From Promerops cafer (taxonomy: Eukaryota > Chordata > Aves > Passeriformes > Nectariniidae), in assembly GCA_013398275.1 (NCBI GenBank), contig VZSE01002700.1:1158915-1222914 (forward strand): a DNA stretch of 64,000 nt, read 5' to 3'. Position 1 is the first letter of the stretch, and every line of letters starts with the position of its first letter. The notes under the pieces are model-generated. The model saw only the letters and a list, made by a program, of their open reading frames with translations. It was not told the origin of the DNA and did not search any database. Positions 51,611 to 64,000 of the stretch are shown here, in pieces. Both the position numbers and the translations under genes were made by a program.

Positions 51611-54600
51611 TAAACTCTGCATAATAATGTGGGTTTCTGGAATTACATCAGACACATCACGTCCAGAGATACCTACTTTTCTCCTAATTTAGATTTAGAG
51701 ACTTAACTTGTGCATGCTTCAAGTCATATGAGACAAATGTCACCCTTGCTTTCTTAATATTACAAAATCTAGAAAGATGAATTAATTCATGCATGTGATA
51801 CGTGAAGTTGATTCCAAAATAAAAGAAAATTCAAAAATTCAGATGAAATGTTTTTTAGGTCTGTTTTTTTGTGAATGGTAAAAAAAGCATATCCTCTTTA
51901 TGATAAGAGTATTTGTATTAGGTGTGGACAGTGTACCTTTTTGGTCTGATATTCTAACATGTGCCAAGTTCTACTCTAATCCTGCTCTCTCAAAGCTCCA
52001 TGGTAAGCATTGAATGTAAGACTTCCTCCCACTGAAAAATACAAGTATACTTTAATACATGCAAGTGGGAGATCATACCCTCTTTGAAGTAGATGCCGAA
52101 ATTCTAATGAACTTCACTATGACTAATAATTGACCAGAAAAGTGCATAGGATAATGTAGGCCTCTTTACAAGAGCAAAATTAAGGAAAAGGACAATTATT
52201 AACAAAGATGAGTGTTAGGTCCACCATTAGGAAAACATACAATACTGGGTTTTAATACCCTCTGAAATATAAGTGAAATAAATATCTTACTAAAAATGCC
52301 TAAAAATGTTGACTGATTAAGACAACAGAAAAAGTAGAAACATTGGTAAAAAAAGTTGATATAGGCAAAGTAAGAAAATGAAAGACCTAGGAGGTATTGT
52401 CATTGTCTAATCTCTTCAATCAGAGGGGATGAAATAGGAAAACAAAATCCTAATTGCTCTCAGAAGTTTTAGATTGTATGTGTCACAGTGATGTGAGCTA
52501 TCAAAAGAGTGCATTTTGAGAAGTATTGCACAGTAGGAAGAAAAGAAATTATTTAACACCTTTAATGGCAGCACTGTAGGAACACAAGGGAACCATCAAT
52601 ATAAATGAAAACGTGGTGCAATTTTACTGGAAGATGTAACCACTGCCAGCAAAGAGTGGGCCCTGTCATCTCCAAAATGGAGCAAACCTATTAGCTAGAA
52701 GCTGCAGGAAGAAATGTGCAGGAGACCTGTCTCAGGCTGATTGAGGCTGTACTGTAGGTGTGTGTGCGTGCCATGCTTTTTTCTGATGCCACACCGAACT
52801 GCTTTATCTTCCCAGCAATCATTCTCTTTTAATGGAAAGGATAACATAATCCATTAACCAGCAGATCTCACAGAAACATTGCTATCACTGAATTTTTGGA
52901 AACCCAGTCTAAAATTACAAATTTTAATTTCATGCAATTTGATCAATTTGAAATGAACTTATTAGAACACTGCATTACTCAGCACTATAGTTGTTTAAAA
53001 AAATCTAAGCTTTATAAAACTCTGTTTCTTAAGGAAAATATTTTATTAGATAGTTTATAATATAAACCCTTGCAACTCAGGTAACACCTGCATGATGAGC
53101 ACTGTTCACCAGTAACCACTAATCTAAAATTAACCATTTCACTACGGACTCGGAAAAAGGATGAAAGTCCACTTATATGTGTCTATGTTTATAAAATACT
53201 ACTGTGGCAATTAAATATTTAATTAGCAATGTGAGCCCATGAAAAACATAGAGAAAAAATAAAATACTTACCATTATGAAAAAATAGAAATACTTTTATA
53301 TTTGTGCTTTCCACTACATATAGAACACTCCTTTCCTAATACACAGAAAATGCCCATTTATTTCTTTGCTCTTTGTTTTTGTAGTTACAGCAATTCTAAA
53401 AGAGTATTTAAGGCAGTAACTATCTCAGTGCTACAGCAGTCTGGGTGAGAGGAAGGGCCACTTAAAAGACAGGAAAGAAAAATGAATGATAGTGTCTTCC
53501 CACTCATAAATATATACTGAATTTCTTTACAGTCAGGCAAGACCTTAACCCCTACAGCTGTGGCACCTACAACTGCCACCGATGTCAGCAAGAGATAGAA
53601 AGAATGTAAGGACAAGAATGGCGAAACTACAAACATTTGCAAACAATTAATAATCAGCAGTATGAAATAACACCTAGGAAATGTCAAGCAAGAAGAAAAT
53701 CAAAGAACATAATCTATGCTGCATATTTAATATGTCAGAGGCCCCAGAGTAAAAAAAAGATGCATGTAATCATATGATTGCAAGTTGTAGTGTAAAGGGA
53801 GTGTTAAGGTTGTCAAGAAAAGAAAGTTCCTTTACTTTTGCAGGCTTAATTTTTTGCTCCTTGCAAATTTCACCACTGGGGGTCTTTTGCTGGGCTTTGT
53901 TGGCTTGGGTATTTTTGTTTGTGTTGGGGGGGAAGGAGGGGTTAGGGGAGCACTTTTTTTTCCCCTTCATTTGTTTTGGTTATTTTTAAATGTTAAATGT
54001 GGATTTTTGGACCAGTGTAACTGGTTCCTCTTCTTGGAGGTCTGCAGCACATGACTTCACTGGCAGTGACCCTGCAGAACAATGAACTCTGCTATGAAGT
54101 TATTCTTGGAGACGAGGCGACAGGATGTTCTCATGTAGGCAGTATGCAATTATACATTGTTATCTGGTGACAGCTGATCCAGCAGCCAGCACACTGCAAC
54201 AAAAGTCAGTGTTGTTCCTCATACAGAAAGGATAAACCTCCCTGCAGAATAGAGGTTAAATCTAGCAAAAGTATCCAAAGGAACAGTCAGTTTCTCCATC
54301 TGCAGGTGAAAAGAAGAGGTTTATGACCATAGTTGCATTATTATTCCCTCTAATATTATCCTAGATTATACTAATTGCTCCAGTATGTATCACTGGTATG
54401 GAACTAACTTAGAGAAATACCTTTTGTCTTTTCTGTCTTATGCATACATATTGCATACATACAGCAATCCAATGTGATTATACTAAATGCCAGTTTATCA
54501 TCACTGCTCTCCCAACCCAAGGCTACAAAGAAACTTAGAGATAGGAGTGGAATTACAATGATTTACACCTGAACTAGTAAAGAGTTCTGTGATGAAGCTA

Positions 54601-55876
54601 TCACTACTTAAAGACATCTGCCTCCAAATTAGTCATCCTGGTTGCTTTTATAGCTACTGGAGAGCACTTGCATGATGTCTGTCATCTTTACCTGTAGCAG
54701 CCATCTGAAATACTCTAAAAGTGCCTGCTTCTGTCCATTAACCATATTTCATTAACAATAGCCATAACTCTCTGAAGGTAAATTCCACCTTTCCAGTGCA
54801 GCTGCAGGTAAGGTTAAGTGTCTGAGAGATTATTTATGCTATTGAAATTGGAGAAAAAAGGGAAAAAGACAGGAAGATAGCAAAATTCTTTGCAGTATGC
54901 AGAATTCTAAACATTCATTTAACCCATTATGCTTCCTCTGATTCCTTCATCATCACTAACCTTAGGCTTGTTCTTGGAAAGGAGAAAGTCTTGCACATCA
55001 TCTGCCTTAGCACAGCAGTGATTTCTGTCTTATGTGTGCAAGCATCTAAATCTCATTTTTGGGCATACCACTGTGTAAATCCAGTACTTGGGTAAATGTT
55101 TGTACAAGGGTTCTCATAGGTGTAGCTAGGGGGGCAATTTTCAGCAGGACAGGAGTCATCCTTCATCCATTCTACCCATGATAAACCCATTATTTTTTCC
55201 AGTGTGCACATCCAATGCATATTATGTGAGCTGTTCAGACTCCCAACACTGATTCATCTTCATGCTACACAACTTCCTGACTACTGTGGGATGGGTTATA
55301 TCACAGATGTTTTCTCAGACAAAATAATTCTTATCTGATGTTGATGAGGAGTAGAACTGGCCTATGGGCCACAATATCCCTTAGGTAATCAGTTGGATGG
55401 CTTTGTTCCATGAAGTGGGTGCTACTAATGAGCACACAAAAATAATGCTAAATTAAGTATCATAACAAAATAATGTATTGTCCATAAAATCCATTTGCAT
55501 GACCCTCTAAGCTCAATGAATGCAAAATATTTTACTTGAGGTTATGCTTGAGCAGCTACAGCAAAGTGCAGAATGATTCCAAAATCCAGTTACCAGTAGA
55601 GGAAGATTTGCCTTCTGAGTGTGCATGGATAAAGGTAATTTTTTGGTTTTGGTATAATTTTGTAAGATGTAATACTATCTGACTTTGAAACCAGTCCATG
55701 ATCACATTTCCTCCAAAATTTGGCACAAACATTTAACACAGCTGGATATTTGACCCAGCAGAATGGTACCTGTGGCAGTTGTACAACTGATCAGGCTGCT
55801 AAATAAAATCATGGGAATAATAATTTTGGGAGTTATGTTTGCAACTTAGTCAATGAAATGAAATTACCATATGCAA
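51611..55876. other. non-coding sequence without recognised elements
   Basis: About 4.3 kb of AT-rich unique sequence, apart from the G-rich motif listed at 53926. No gene is supported. Confidence 0.5.
53926..53948 (+). other. putative G-quadruplex motif
   Basis: G7, then AAGGA, G4, TTA, G4, which can be split into four G3+ runs with loops of 1, 5 and 3 bases. It sits in a GT-rich patch (53870-54000) that stands out from its AT-rich surroundings. Confidence 0.5.
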
Positions 55877-56225
55877 TGGGCCTGGATACCAGGTACCCAC
55901 CAAAGCTGCTCTAGCGCTCCCCTCCACAACTGGATGGGGAGAGAAAATATAATCATGGATCATATTGTTAAAGCTAGACAGAAATGGGGAACAAGCTTTT
56001 TTTTCCTATTGGGAAATCTTTTGTGGGATTGTAACATTTCTGATTAAATTATTGGCAAGGAATTCTCTCGACTTTAAACAAAAACTACTTGCATTTAGGT
56101 GAGAGAAATAAACATCAGCTGCTTCTTCCCCAGAGAGACCAACAGCCTCCCAGTACATGGGAAAGTAAAGTACAAACACGCACTCACCTCACTTAACTCG
56201 AACCACTACCGCGAACCGTTGTCAC
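55877..56225 (-). mobile_element. probable reversed avian ERV LTR fragment
   Basis: On the + strand the first 75 bp (GGCCTGGATACCAGGTACCC, ACCAAAGCTGCTCTAGCGCT, CCCCTCCACAACTGG, TGGGGAGAGAAAATATA) match the antisense end of a common bird LTR that reads CCAGGTACCCACCAAAGCTGCTCTATCACTCCCCTCC. Beyond that the likeness is looser (ACTCTCGAC-type and a CTGCTTCTTCCCC segment). No target-site duplication or clean far end was found, so the right boundary is a guess. Confidence 0.5.
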
Positions 56226-57000
56226 ATCCCAACTCAATATATCAGAAGCTGAACTACAGTCTTCCTTGAGACTGTACAATAGGCTTTATCAACAAAGAAC
56301 TCTCACACAGTTTTTCCCTTTGCTTTTTGCATTCAGAACAGGGCCCTCAATCACATTCCTTTTAACTTGTGGTTACTAAAGGAAATTGTGTATTTTGGTC
56401 CATTATTTGGCTTAAATTCAGGCAAACTTTTATATCACCCCAGTTCCGATTTCTTCATCTGCCTGCATCCTCCAAATTAAATAGAAGCTCATACCATGAG
56501 GTTTTGCTTTAGGGTATACAATCTATCAGCCCCCAGCTGAGTTCAGACTGCACTTTTCTTCATTTTACTATTCTTTGTTTAACTGCTTAACTTCAAAAAA
56601 TGTCTTCCACCCATGTTCTCTTCCCTTGGCTTCCTCTGCTAAACTGACGTGCAGTCTTCCCTTCAGTCCTTCTAGGTCCTAGCTAATCCCCTGAGCAGTG
56701 GGGAAGCTGCCAGAGCAATACCAGGGCTCATTCAACATGAGCTACTGGAGCAGCATTTTGAAGCATCTCAGCACTATATGTTTGCCTATTGAAAATATTT
56801 CACTTGGTATAAATGACTACATCTTCTTTTAAGTGCGAAATCTTATTTATTTTTATTTATTCAACAATAATCTTTGGGAAGGGGGAGGGGTATTTTTGTG
56901 TGAATTGTGTATGTAAGTTTAAATGTCTTGTCCCACTGTGGAACAGGAAGAACATTTCTTATCATGCTGTAGTTATTTATCAGAAGCTGTTAAGGAAACA
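56226..57000. other. non-coding sequence without recognised elements
   Basis: Unique sequence leading into the GAAA tract. Nothing recognised. Confidence 0.5.
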
Positions 57001-57009
57001 TGGAATGAG

Positions 57010-57776
<767 letters not shown>

Positions 57777-59340
57777 GGTTTGTGGAGAGTGCTGAAATTT
57801 GTTAGGCCCTTCAGATCTAAGGAAAGATAAGCCTCAGGGAAAAGCTAGATATGCATGTATTTCTTTAATTGGTTTCGAAGGTGTTTTCTTTGAAGTGTCT
57901 CTGTACTAAAGATTCTATTTCAAGAAATTCCTTGGTCATAGTGTCAACCACTATCATTGATTGTGGAGAGAAAAGAGTAAGTCAAAACTTCAAAATTAGT
58001 CATAGTCATTAGTCATTAGTCTGGGACTGTAGCTAAGAACACAGTTTGAAGCTGAGTGTGTCCCAAATTTTTCCAAGAGTTATTTGAGTTTGTATGTGTA
58101 CATTGATATTTTGACCTTGGCCAACCTTGAGGTTGGCTTCAGCCATGCCTGTCTGCATAAGATGTCCTTTCCCCATCTGCACTACACCAAAGCCCCTATA
58201 TTATACCAAAGTAAACCCTACTGCAATTTTCTTTTTTTTTTCTGAACCAAAGCTGTTAAATATCTCATGTCTGACAATACAGCTCTTCTTCCAGCTATAT
58301 CCTTCTTTGCAGGAAGCAAAGTGGATAAAAAAGAGGCAGAAAACAGCAACAATGGACTGCGGTTGATGGGCAGCATCTTCATCACTTCCCTCCAGCAAGG
58401 ACAGCACAGAAGAATCACTATAGAGTCAATGTCTGCACATCTCTCTCACTTCTGCTCCACACCTCAAGGGGAGCTTTCCACTTCTTCCTCAAGAGGTACC
58501 TGACCAGTGATGGTTCAGTCATTCAACCAAAGGTTTTGCACTGTTTCTTAGCTAAAGTTAGAAAAAATCATAGTTCTTGTTCATTTACACCAACACCTCT
58601 ACTGCAAACGAAAGCATATTCAGATAAGAGAAGTAGTAAATAAAATAATACTGAGTTGGCATTATTTTTTTGTCAGAATCATCAAAAAGTGTTACATAAA
58701 AATTTAGTTGGAATATTATTCTTCTCTTCAATTTGACAGTTAAAATTATAATTTCACAAACGAGAGATTTTAAAAGTCGCAATAGTTAAAAAAATAAATT
58801 ACCTGTGATAAATTGCAGGTCACTAAACCAGTCCAAATGGTCATTTACTAAAGGAAAATATTACCATGTATTACCATTTGTTAAAGGAAAAGCAAAGCCT
58901 TACTTAATATTCATTGAATCATTAAATAAATAGGTAACTTATATTAATAACATAGGAACCTCCAAAACAGCTAGAATGAAAAACAGAAGTCATAGAATAG
59001 CCTATATATGGTTCTCATGGGAAAAAAAAAAAAAAAAACAACACTGAAACTAAGAATAATATAGTGCTATTGCTCTTTTCTCTATCAATGATACTCTAAA
59101 TATGTCTTTTTTTCCCTATTTGTCTGTAACTTATGTAACAAGAAGCCACGTATTCAGGCTAGACATAAGTATAAATGCAGAATCACACAGCCTAGCTATG
59201 CTTTCTGTTTCTTTTTCAAACCCTTTTTTCTGCAAAACAGAATGAGGGGAAAAAAAATCTTAAATGGCTTGTTATTTATTACGCCTAACAAAAGCAGTGC
59301 CACTAAATGTATGAGTTATTTCGTGCTGAAACAGTGTCCA
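57777..59340. other. non-coding sequence with short local repeats
   Basis: A small run of TAGTCAT-like words at 57996-58020 and a 17-base poly-A at 59022-59038. No gene is supported. Confidence 0.5.
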
Positions 59341-59365
59341 TCGAGGAGAAGAAGGACTGGCTGCC

Positions 59366-59385
59366 CTGGTGCCAGCAGAGGGAGC
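59366..59385 (+). promoter_or_regulatory. CTCF-like binding site
   Basis: CTGGTGCCAGCAGAGGGAGC contains CCAGCAGAGGGAGC (59372-59385), which fits the vertebrate CTCF core CCASYAGRKGGCRS at every position except one (A for C in GGC). Occupancy cannot be told from sequence. Confidence 0.4.
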
Positions 59386-59843
59386 ATAGAGCATTGCTTT
59401 TTGTGGGCTTCAAACCTGCAAGGGGAGCTTTGTCCTCTCTTGTTCCAATTTTTCCCCGCAATTAAATGTTTTTAAAACTTAATGATCGCACATTCCGTGC
59501 TAAAAGCACCTTTTTATGCATCCCAAATACAGCTGTGAGGTAACACAGGTGTCAGATTGCTGTAGGATAATTAACTTCTAGCATCTGGAACACCAAGGTA
59601 TACACAGGCAGGGAATTTCACCAAGATGAGACATAAGATATCCCAAAGCATGGTGGCTAAATTGTGTAACAAAAATGTATCTTCAAATCATCCGCACTTA
59701 GCGGCACAACACGTGCTCAGGCGCAGCAGCCACTGCACAGAGGGGAGATGCTGCTCTACAAAGGGCATGTTTGTGCACATCTGCATGTCCAACACACCTG
59801 TGCCCAGCCGGCTAGGGAACGGGTGTGACCTGGGCGTTGTGAG

Positions 59844-59858
59844 AATTAATTAGCTAAT
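59844..59858. promoter_or_regulatory. homeodomain-type palindromic cluster
   Basis: AATTAATTAGCTAAT holds overlapping ATTA/TAAT cores, including the perfect palindrome ATTAGCTAAT, and is followed by CTTATCTT (GATA-type site). It lies in the locally GC-richer block 59700-59990, which carries two CACGTG E-boxes or close variants (near 59712 and 59940). This is the kind of text seen in conserved enhancers, but conservation is not shown. Confidence 0.3.
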
Positions 59859-59989
59859 GAGCCTTATCTTCCTGTTGTTACTCGGGTAAAACTTCCATGT
59901 GTCTGAGGCCAAGTAACTGCAGAACTTCTGAGGATGAAACACGTGATGTCTGCAGCTGACAACAGCAGGGCCTGTTCAACCCCGACTCC

Positions 59990-60719
59990 AGACGGAGGAA
60001 AAATGTGTTAAGCCCTTCTACGCATTAGAAGATCCATACAAAGGACTCCAGAAAACTTAAAGACAGAATCAATTAAGGCCTTTTCTTTTCCTCATGATTC
60101 TCATTACTGGATTCTCACAAAATTGGATCCCACTTTACCATATCTTCAAAGGGACTCTTGTTAAAGCAAAGAGCAGCACTCAGCATCTTGCAGGTTTTAT
60201 TCCCAAGTAAAAAGCTCATTGCAAAATGTAGCAGACAGACACATCCCTTGGCTCCCTAAAAGAATCTGGAACCATAAAGCTTCCAGAATCAGATTTTCAT
60301 AAGTTGAAGCCTAAGGTTGTAGAGGATCTTCTCATGCACAGTTACAATTGCATATGTATAGCTGGCTTTTGTACATACAAATGGAGCCTGTACACTAGTG
60401 CATGGCTCAAAGGAATCTAGACAGCTATACAAAAACACACATGGGTCTCAGTTCTTGTTTTATGAGGTGAATTAAGTGAAGGGGAAAGAAGAAGGTGATG
60501 GGAAAAAGATGAAATTCAGACCTCATCAAAGCCAAGGGTAGTTTTCCTATAGACTTCAAAAGATTCAAAACTTCATCTGTTACATTTATGTCCTAGTGAA
60601 CCCAGAGATATGCTCAGAAACAGGTTTCAACCTCAATTCATTTGGCAGCCCAACTTCTTCCTGGTTGAATGGTGGAAGCACTGACAAGAATCTCAAAAGA
60701 AAATTTTACTGTGATCTAA
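59990..60719. other. non-coding sequence without recognised elements
   Basis: Nothing recognised in about 730 bp. Confidence 0.5.
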
Positions 60720-61000
60720 ATCAGTAGTTCCCAATTTTTTCTGGCTGTCTGGGCAAATACTTCCTTTTAAGAGCCAGTGAGAGACTTCTACCCCAGCACT
60801 TACGACTCACATAGCCCAAGCTAGAGTGTTCATGGAGGTCTCCATTGGGCTGGCATGCAAACTAGCACCATGATTCCCAGAAACCGTGAATTTGCTATGT
60901 AATTCATTCCCCGGCTGCTCCTGCAGCTACTCCTGGGAGTAGGTTACAAGCTGGACAAATTGAGTTTGCAGGCTGTATTTAGCCTATACCTTGCAGAATG
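60720..61000. repeat. possible old hAT-type DNA transposon remnant
   Basis: Starts CAGTAGTTCCCAATTTTTTC, which resembles hAT termini of the form CAGTGGTTCCCAACCTTTT. It is followed by AGAGCCAGTGAGAGACTTCT and, near 60970, GGCTGTATTTAGCC, similar to GGCCACATTTGGCC of such elements. No matching inverted terminus or 8-bp duplication was found, so this is tentative. Confidence 0.25.
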
Positions 61001-61382
61001 GGTGTTTTTCCTCCAAGTTCACACTGTTTACACCGATCTGACTAAGGGCCAGTAACTGTCTTTCAACAGTAGCATACATCTTTCTTTTGGGAAGAGGAGT
61101 GGGGGAAAATGTGGGAAAAGTTCCTCTCCTGTTGTCAAATTTAACCTTGGTCTATGCAAGTCCAACATTGCTGACACTGACAGACTTACGAACTGAGTAA
61201 AATCCTGGCCACACTGTACTTGATGGCAAAACTCCATTTGACTTTATTAGAGTCTAGATTTCACAACAAGCATTAAGAGAGTGTGACTGCAAGACTGAGG
61301 CAAAGGCAAAGTAAAAGCAGGAACAGTTTCCTCACTGCAATCCAGAGAAAATGCATGGCTCTACAGGGCAATAAGGCAAGCA

Positions 61383-61416
61383 ACAAAAATAAAAATAAAT
61401 AAATAAATTAAATGGA
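61383..61416 (+). repeat. short (AAAT)n microsatellite
   Basis: AAAATAAAAATAAATAAATA continuing to AATTAAAT. About six units, slightly imperfect. Confidence 0.8.
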
Positions 61417-64000
61417 TCCCCTCATCAGACAGTAACTAGTTCTTGGCACTTTTTTCTCCCATCTTGTCATCTACAGACACCTGTCCAGCTGCACTTTCTT
61501 CACACTTGACTGCCCAGTTAAGCTTCTCTGTCAGCCTTGCTGTCACTCCTCTTTCAACACATGATGTCAGCTTTCCTGTCATCTTGATGTCACTTTTTCG
61601 TATGGCAGGATTCACAGCCTTAGCTCACAGACCTGTTTGTACATCGGAAGAAAAATATTTGTCATACTTGCTTCTCATCCCCCATTAAAAATGAGCTTAG
61701 CTAAGTAGGAAAAGACTGTCAGGAAAGTACTGACTTTGAGTTTCTCTGCCAGCAGTATTCCAAAACACTGGATTTTTTCTTCTCCCTACCCAAAGAGATG
61801 CAAACAATTGAGAAGTGAAGGATTCAGCTCTGCTACAGAATCAGCGTACATATTCTATAATGGCTTTTCAAGTGTTCTTCTATGTGTAGGTCAGTGAACA
61901 GCAGAGGTTTTGGTCCTAATTATTGTTTGGTTGTGGGATTCTTTTCCTCCACTGATCTAATGGTGGCTAAGAAATCATTTTTCACTGCTGGGCAAAGGCA
62001 ATAGCAAACTTATTAACTGGGCATTTTTATACTGCTCCCCAGCACAAGAGACACACTTTGAAGCCCCCAAGGTGGCAGGGTCTAAAATGCCATTCATTTT
62101 AACAGCAAAATATTGCTCTATTCACTGTGTGAGCAAACTTTAGGTTAGTTAGTATAATGTGACATATGAGAATGTGTAATTCTTGGTCACAGTAAAGGAA
62201 AGCAAGAAAACAGGTTTTTACAGCAAAAGCTTTCCATCATGGGTCCCCTTTGCAGGACATGGATAACCTCTGACTTCCATATGGTGCTGGATTCTCAGAG
62301 CATGAAAGTGAACAATAGTAAATCACCCCAGATGAGTATCTCCTCCTCAACATAATAAGCAGTTTATGTATCCGGCTGCAAAAGTGTTCTAGGAAGTTGC
62401 CAAACAGGAAGGAGATCCTTGCCTGGAGTAATTTGCAAGCTAAAGGCTGGATCCTACCAAAGCATCTGGTCTGAGGTTTTGAACAGCTTTTACTCCCATA
62501 AGATTTCAAAAGATATTTAGGAGGACCATGTCTTACAGCATGCTGTAATATTTGGCTAAAATTGCCTGTAAACTAGCTCAGGCACTTAGCAAGCCTATGT
62601 TACCTTAGCCCTTAAACTACAGCAGAAATGTGCTGTGGATAGATGAACCGAAACTAGACCCATAAGGAGATGAAATTATATTAACAGACATACAAACATA
62701 TCATATTGCAAGTGAAAGACAGACAGTAACAATACTCAAAAAAAATTAAAAATATGCAAATCCTCCTTCCCATGGCCTGACCTACCAGTGCAATGCTGTT
62801 AAATGGATGAGTTAATGTCATGGAGTGAACTGTGCAGATCACAGATTTAAACCTGCTGCCACACACCTCTTTTCTCATGACCATTTTTTCAGTTAAATAA
62901 CCTCTGGTCACCATTAAGCCAACAGAGATATTCTTTATATCTTGTTAGAAGATGTCATGCTAAAGAAATAAGAACATATATCCTATGTTATGTGAGGAGA
63001 ATTGAATGCTGCTTCACATTAGCTAGTTCTTTCCTTTTTGCCTTAATTTTCACAGACCCCAAACCTCCACAAAAGTTTGATTTTCTCCTTGCTTCATCCT
63101 CTGGCTTTTCTGTCAGTTTTTTTAAAGAGTTACATTTCTGGCTAGAATGCAATGTTTTAGTCACAGTGTACGGACATTGCAGAACATTGCAAAGAGTATT
63201 TGACCCCTGCTTTTTATTTCCTAAGTGTATTATCTGTTCCAATATATTGGCAGAATTGGGCATTGCTAAATGGCAACACTAAGTCTAACAGATCTGGATT
63301 TTAGTTAGTTAGCATGCACTAACTACCTCATGTGATGGCAGGAAATGACAGCTCCAAGGCTGAAATCAGATCCAGGCAGGTGGGCTCCTAAAGGGGGTTG
63401 GTGCAAATGTTGGCCCGTGTGGATCCAGCTGCAGTAACAGAGCCTGAGGTTGCAGAGGCCTTAGGAGAAAAACCTGTAGTTGTATTTAAAATGTAATGCA
63501 TCCAACACATTATTATGCACGCACATCATCTATGAATCAGGTGTAGTGATGCGTCAATACTGCCTGCATCAGATAGTTAAGGGGACTAAAGTAAAGTACA
63601 GAGGTGCAGACTTGCCTATGATGAGACACATCAGTAATTCTCAGGTTCAGGGTTTTTGTTCCTGAAATAAATCGATGGGCTAAGTTCATGACATCTTTTT
63701 GAACTCCAGGATACAGAGTTCCTGTGAAAGAGAAGAATCAGAGTGAACAGCTTTTCCTTGCAAGCCATGCAGATCACTTCCCTTGCTGTTCAGAAGTCAA
63801 GGGATGAGTTACCCCAGTCATTGGAGCAGATGCAGACACCAGTGGAAATGAGGAGATAAAAAGTCAAAGCCCAAGGATTGGCTAATAGAGAAAGAAGTGT
63901 TGTAATTGCTAAATCACCCAAACTGCTTTGCCAAACTTTGATATACTTGATTTCCTGTGCTTAAATAATTTTTAGGCTTAAAAAAAAAAAAGAAAGCGGG
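61417..64000. other. non-coding sequence without recognised elements
   Basis: About 2.6 kb with no supported gene or repeat, ending in a 12- to 13-base poly-A near 63979-63991 just before the window edge. A retrocopy cannot be judged because the window stops there. Confidence 0.5.

Noticed and set aside
53868..53882. CTCF-like text CCACTGGGGGTC
   Set aside because: It departs from the CTCF core at two or more key positions, much weaker than the site at 59372.
59022..59038. Poly-A as the tail of a processed pseudogene
   Set aside because: No gene-like or repeat-like body upstream and no flanking target duplication was seen.

Overview
This window looks like non-coding nuclear DNA from a bird, probably a passerine-type genome. 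The main evidence is its repeats: several CR1 LINE copies in both orientations (some with the ATTCTGTG-type 3' tail), and solo LTRs of the avian ERV kind that open with TGTCCTGGTT and close with GGTTAAACCACAACA. The DNA is AT-rich, has no CpG island, and contains one 51-base run of N inside a poly-T tract. No protein-coding gene, tRNA, rRNA or CRISPR array can be supported. The open reading frames are either chance frames, CR1 remnants, or frames running through simple repeats. It is best read as an intergenic or intronic gene desert.

Layout. 1-10.5 kb: unique AT-rich sequence with one complete solo LTR (1790-2206) flanked by an exact 5-bp target-site duplication. 10.5-15.2 kb: two CR1 ORF2 fragments on the + strand, the first before and the second after the RT catalytic box. 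15-26.8 kb: nothing recognisable beyond weak ancient-repeat matches. 26.8-27.0 kb: a 150-bp AGAAT pentamer array that runs directly into a very short CR1 3' end. 31.5-35.2 kb: a cluster of minus-strand CR1-type elements of three different ages, plus the N gap. 36.2 kb: a MIR/CORE-SINE-like remnant. 47.5 and 48.7-49.3 kb: a CR1 3' terminus and a CR1 5' (endonuclease) fragment. 50.4-51.6 kb: one solo LTR inserted into another LTR of the same family, with exact TSD. 55.9-56.2 kb: a probable reversed LTR fragment. 57.0-57.8 kb: a roughly 700-bp perfect GAAA tract of about 175 units. 59.3-60 kb: a more GC-rich, regulatory-looking stretch with a CTCF-like site and a homeodomain-type palindrome.

No genes act together here. 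What the window records is repeat history: successive CR1 and ERV insertions, LTR-LTR recombination leaving solo LTRs, nested insertion, and microsatellite growth, in one case from a CR1 tail. I found no novel biological system. The most distinctive items are the nested LTR pair, the very long perfect GAAA tract, and the CR1-seeded AGAAT array. Family names for the repeats come from recognising consensus features, not from a database search.
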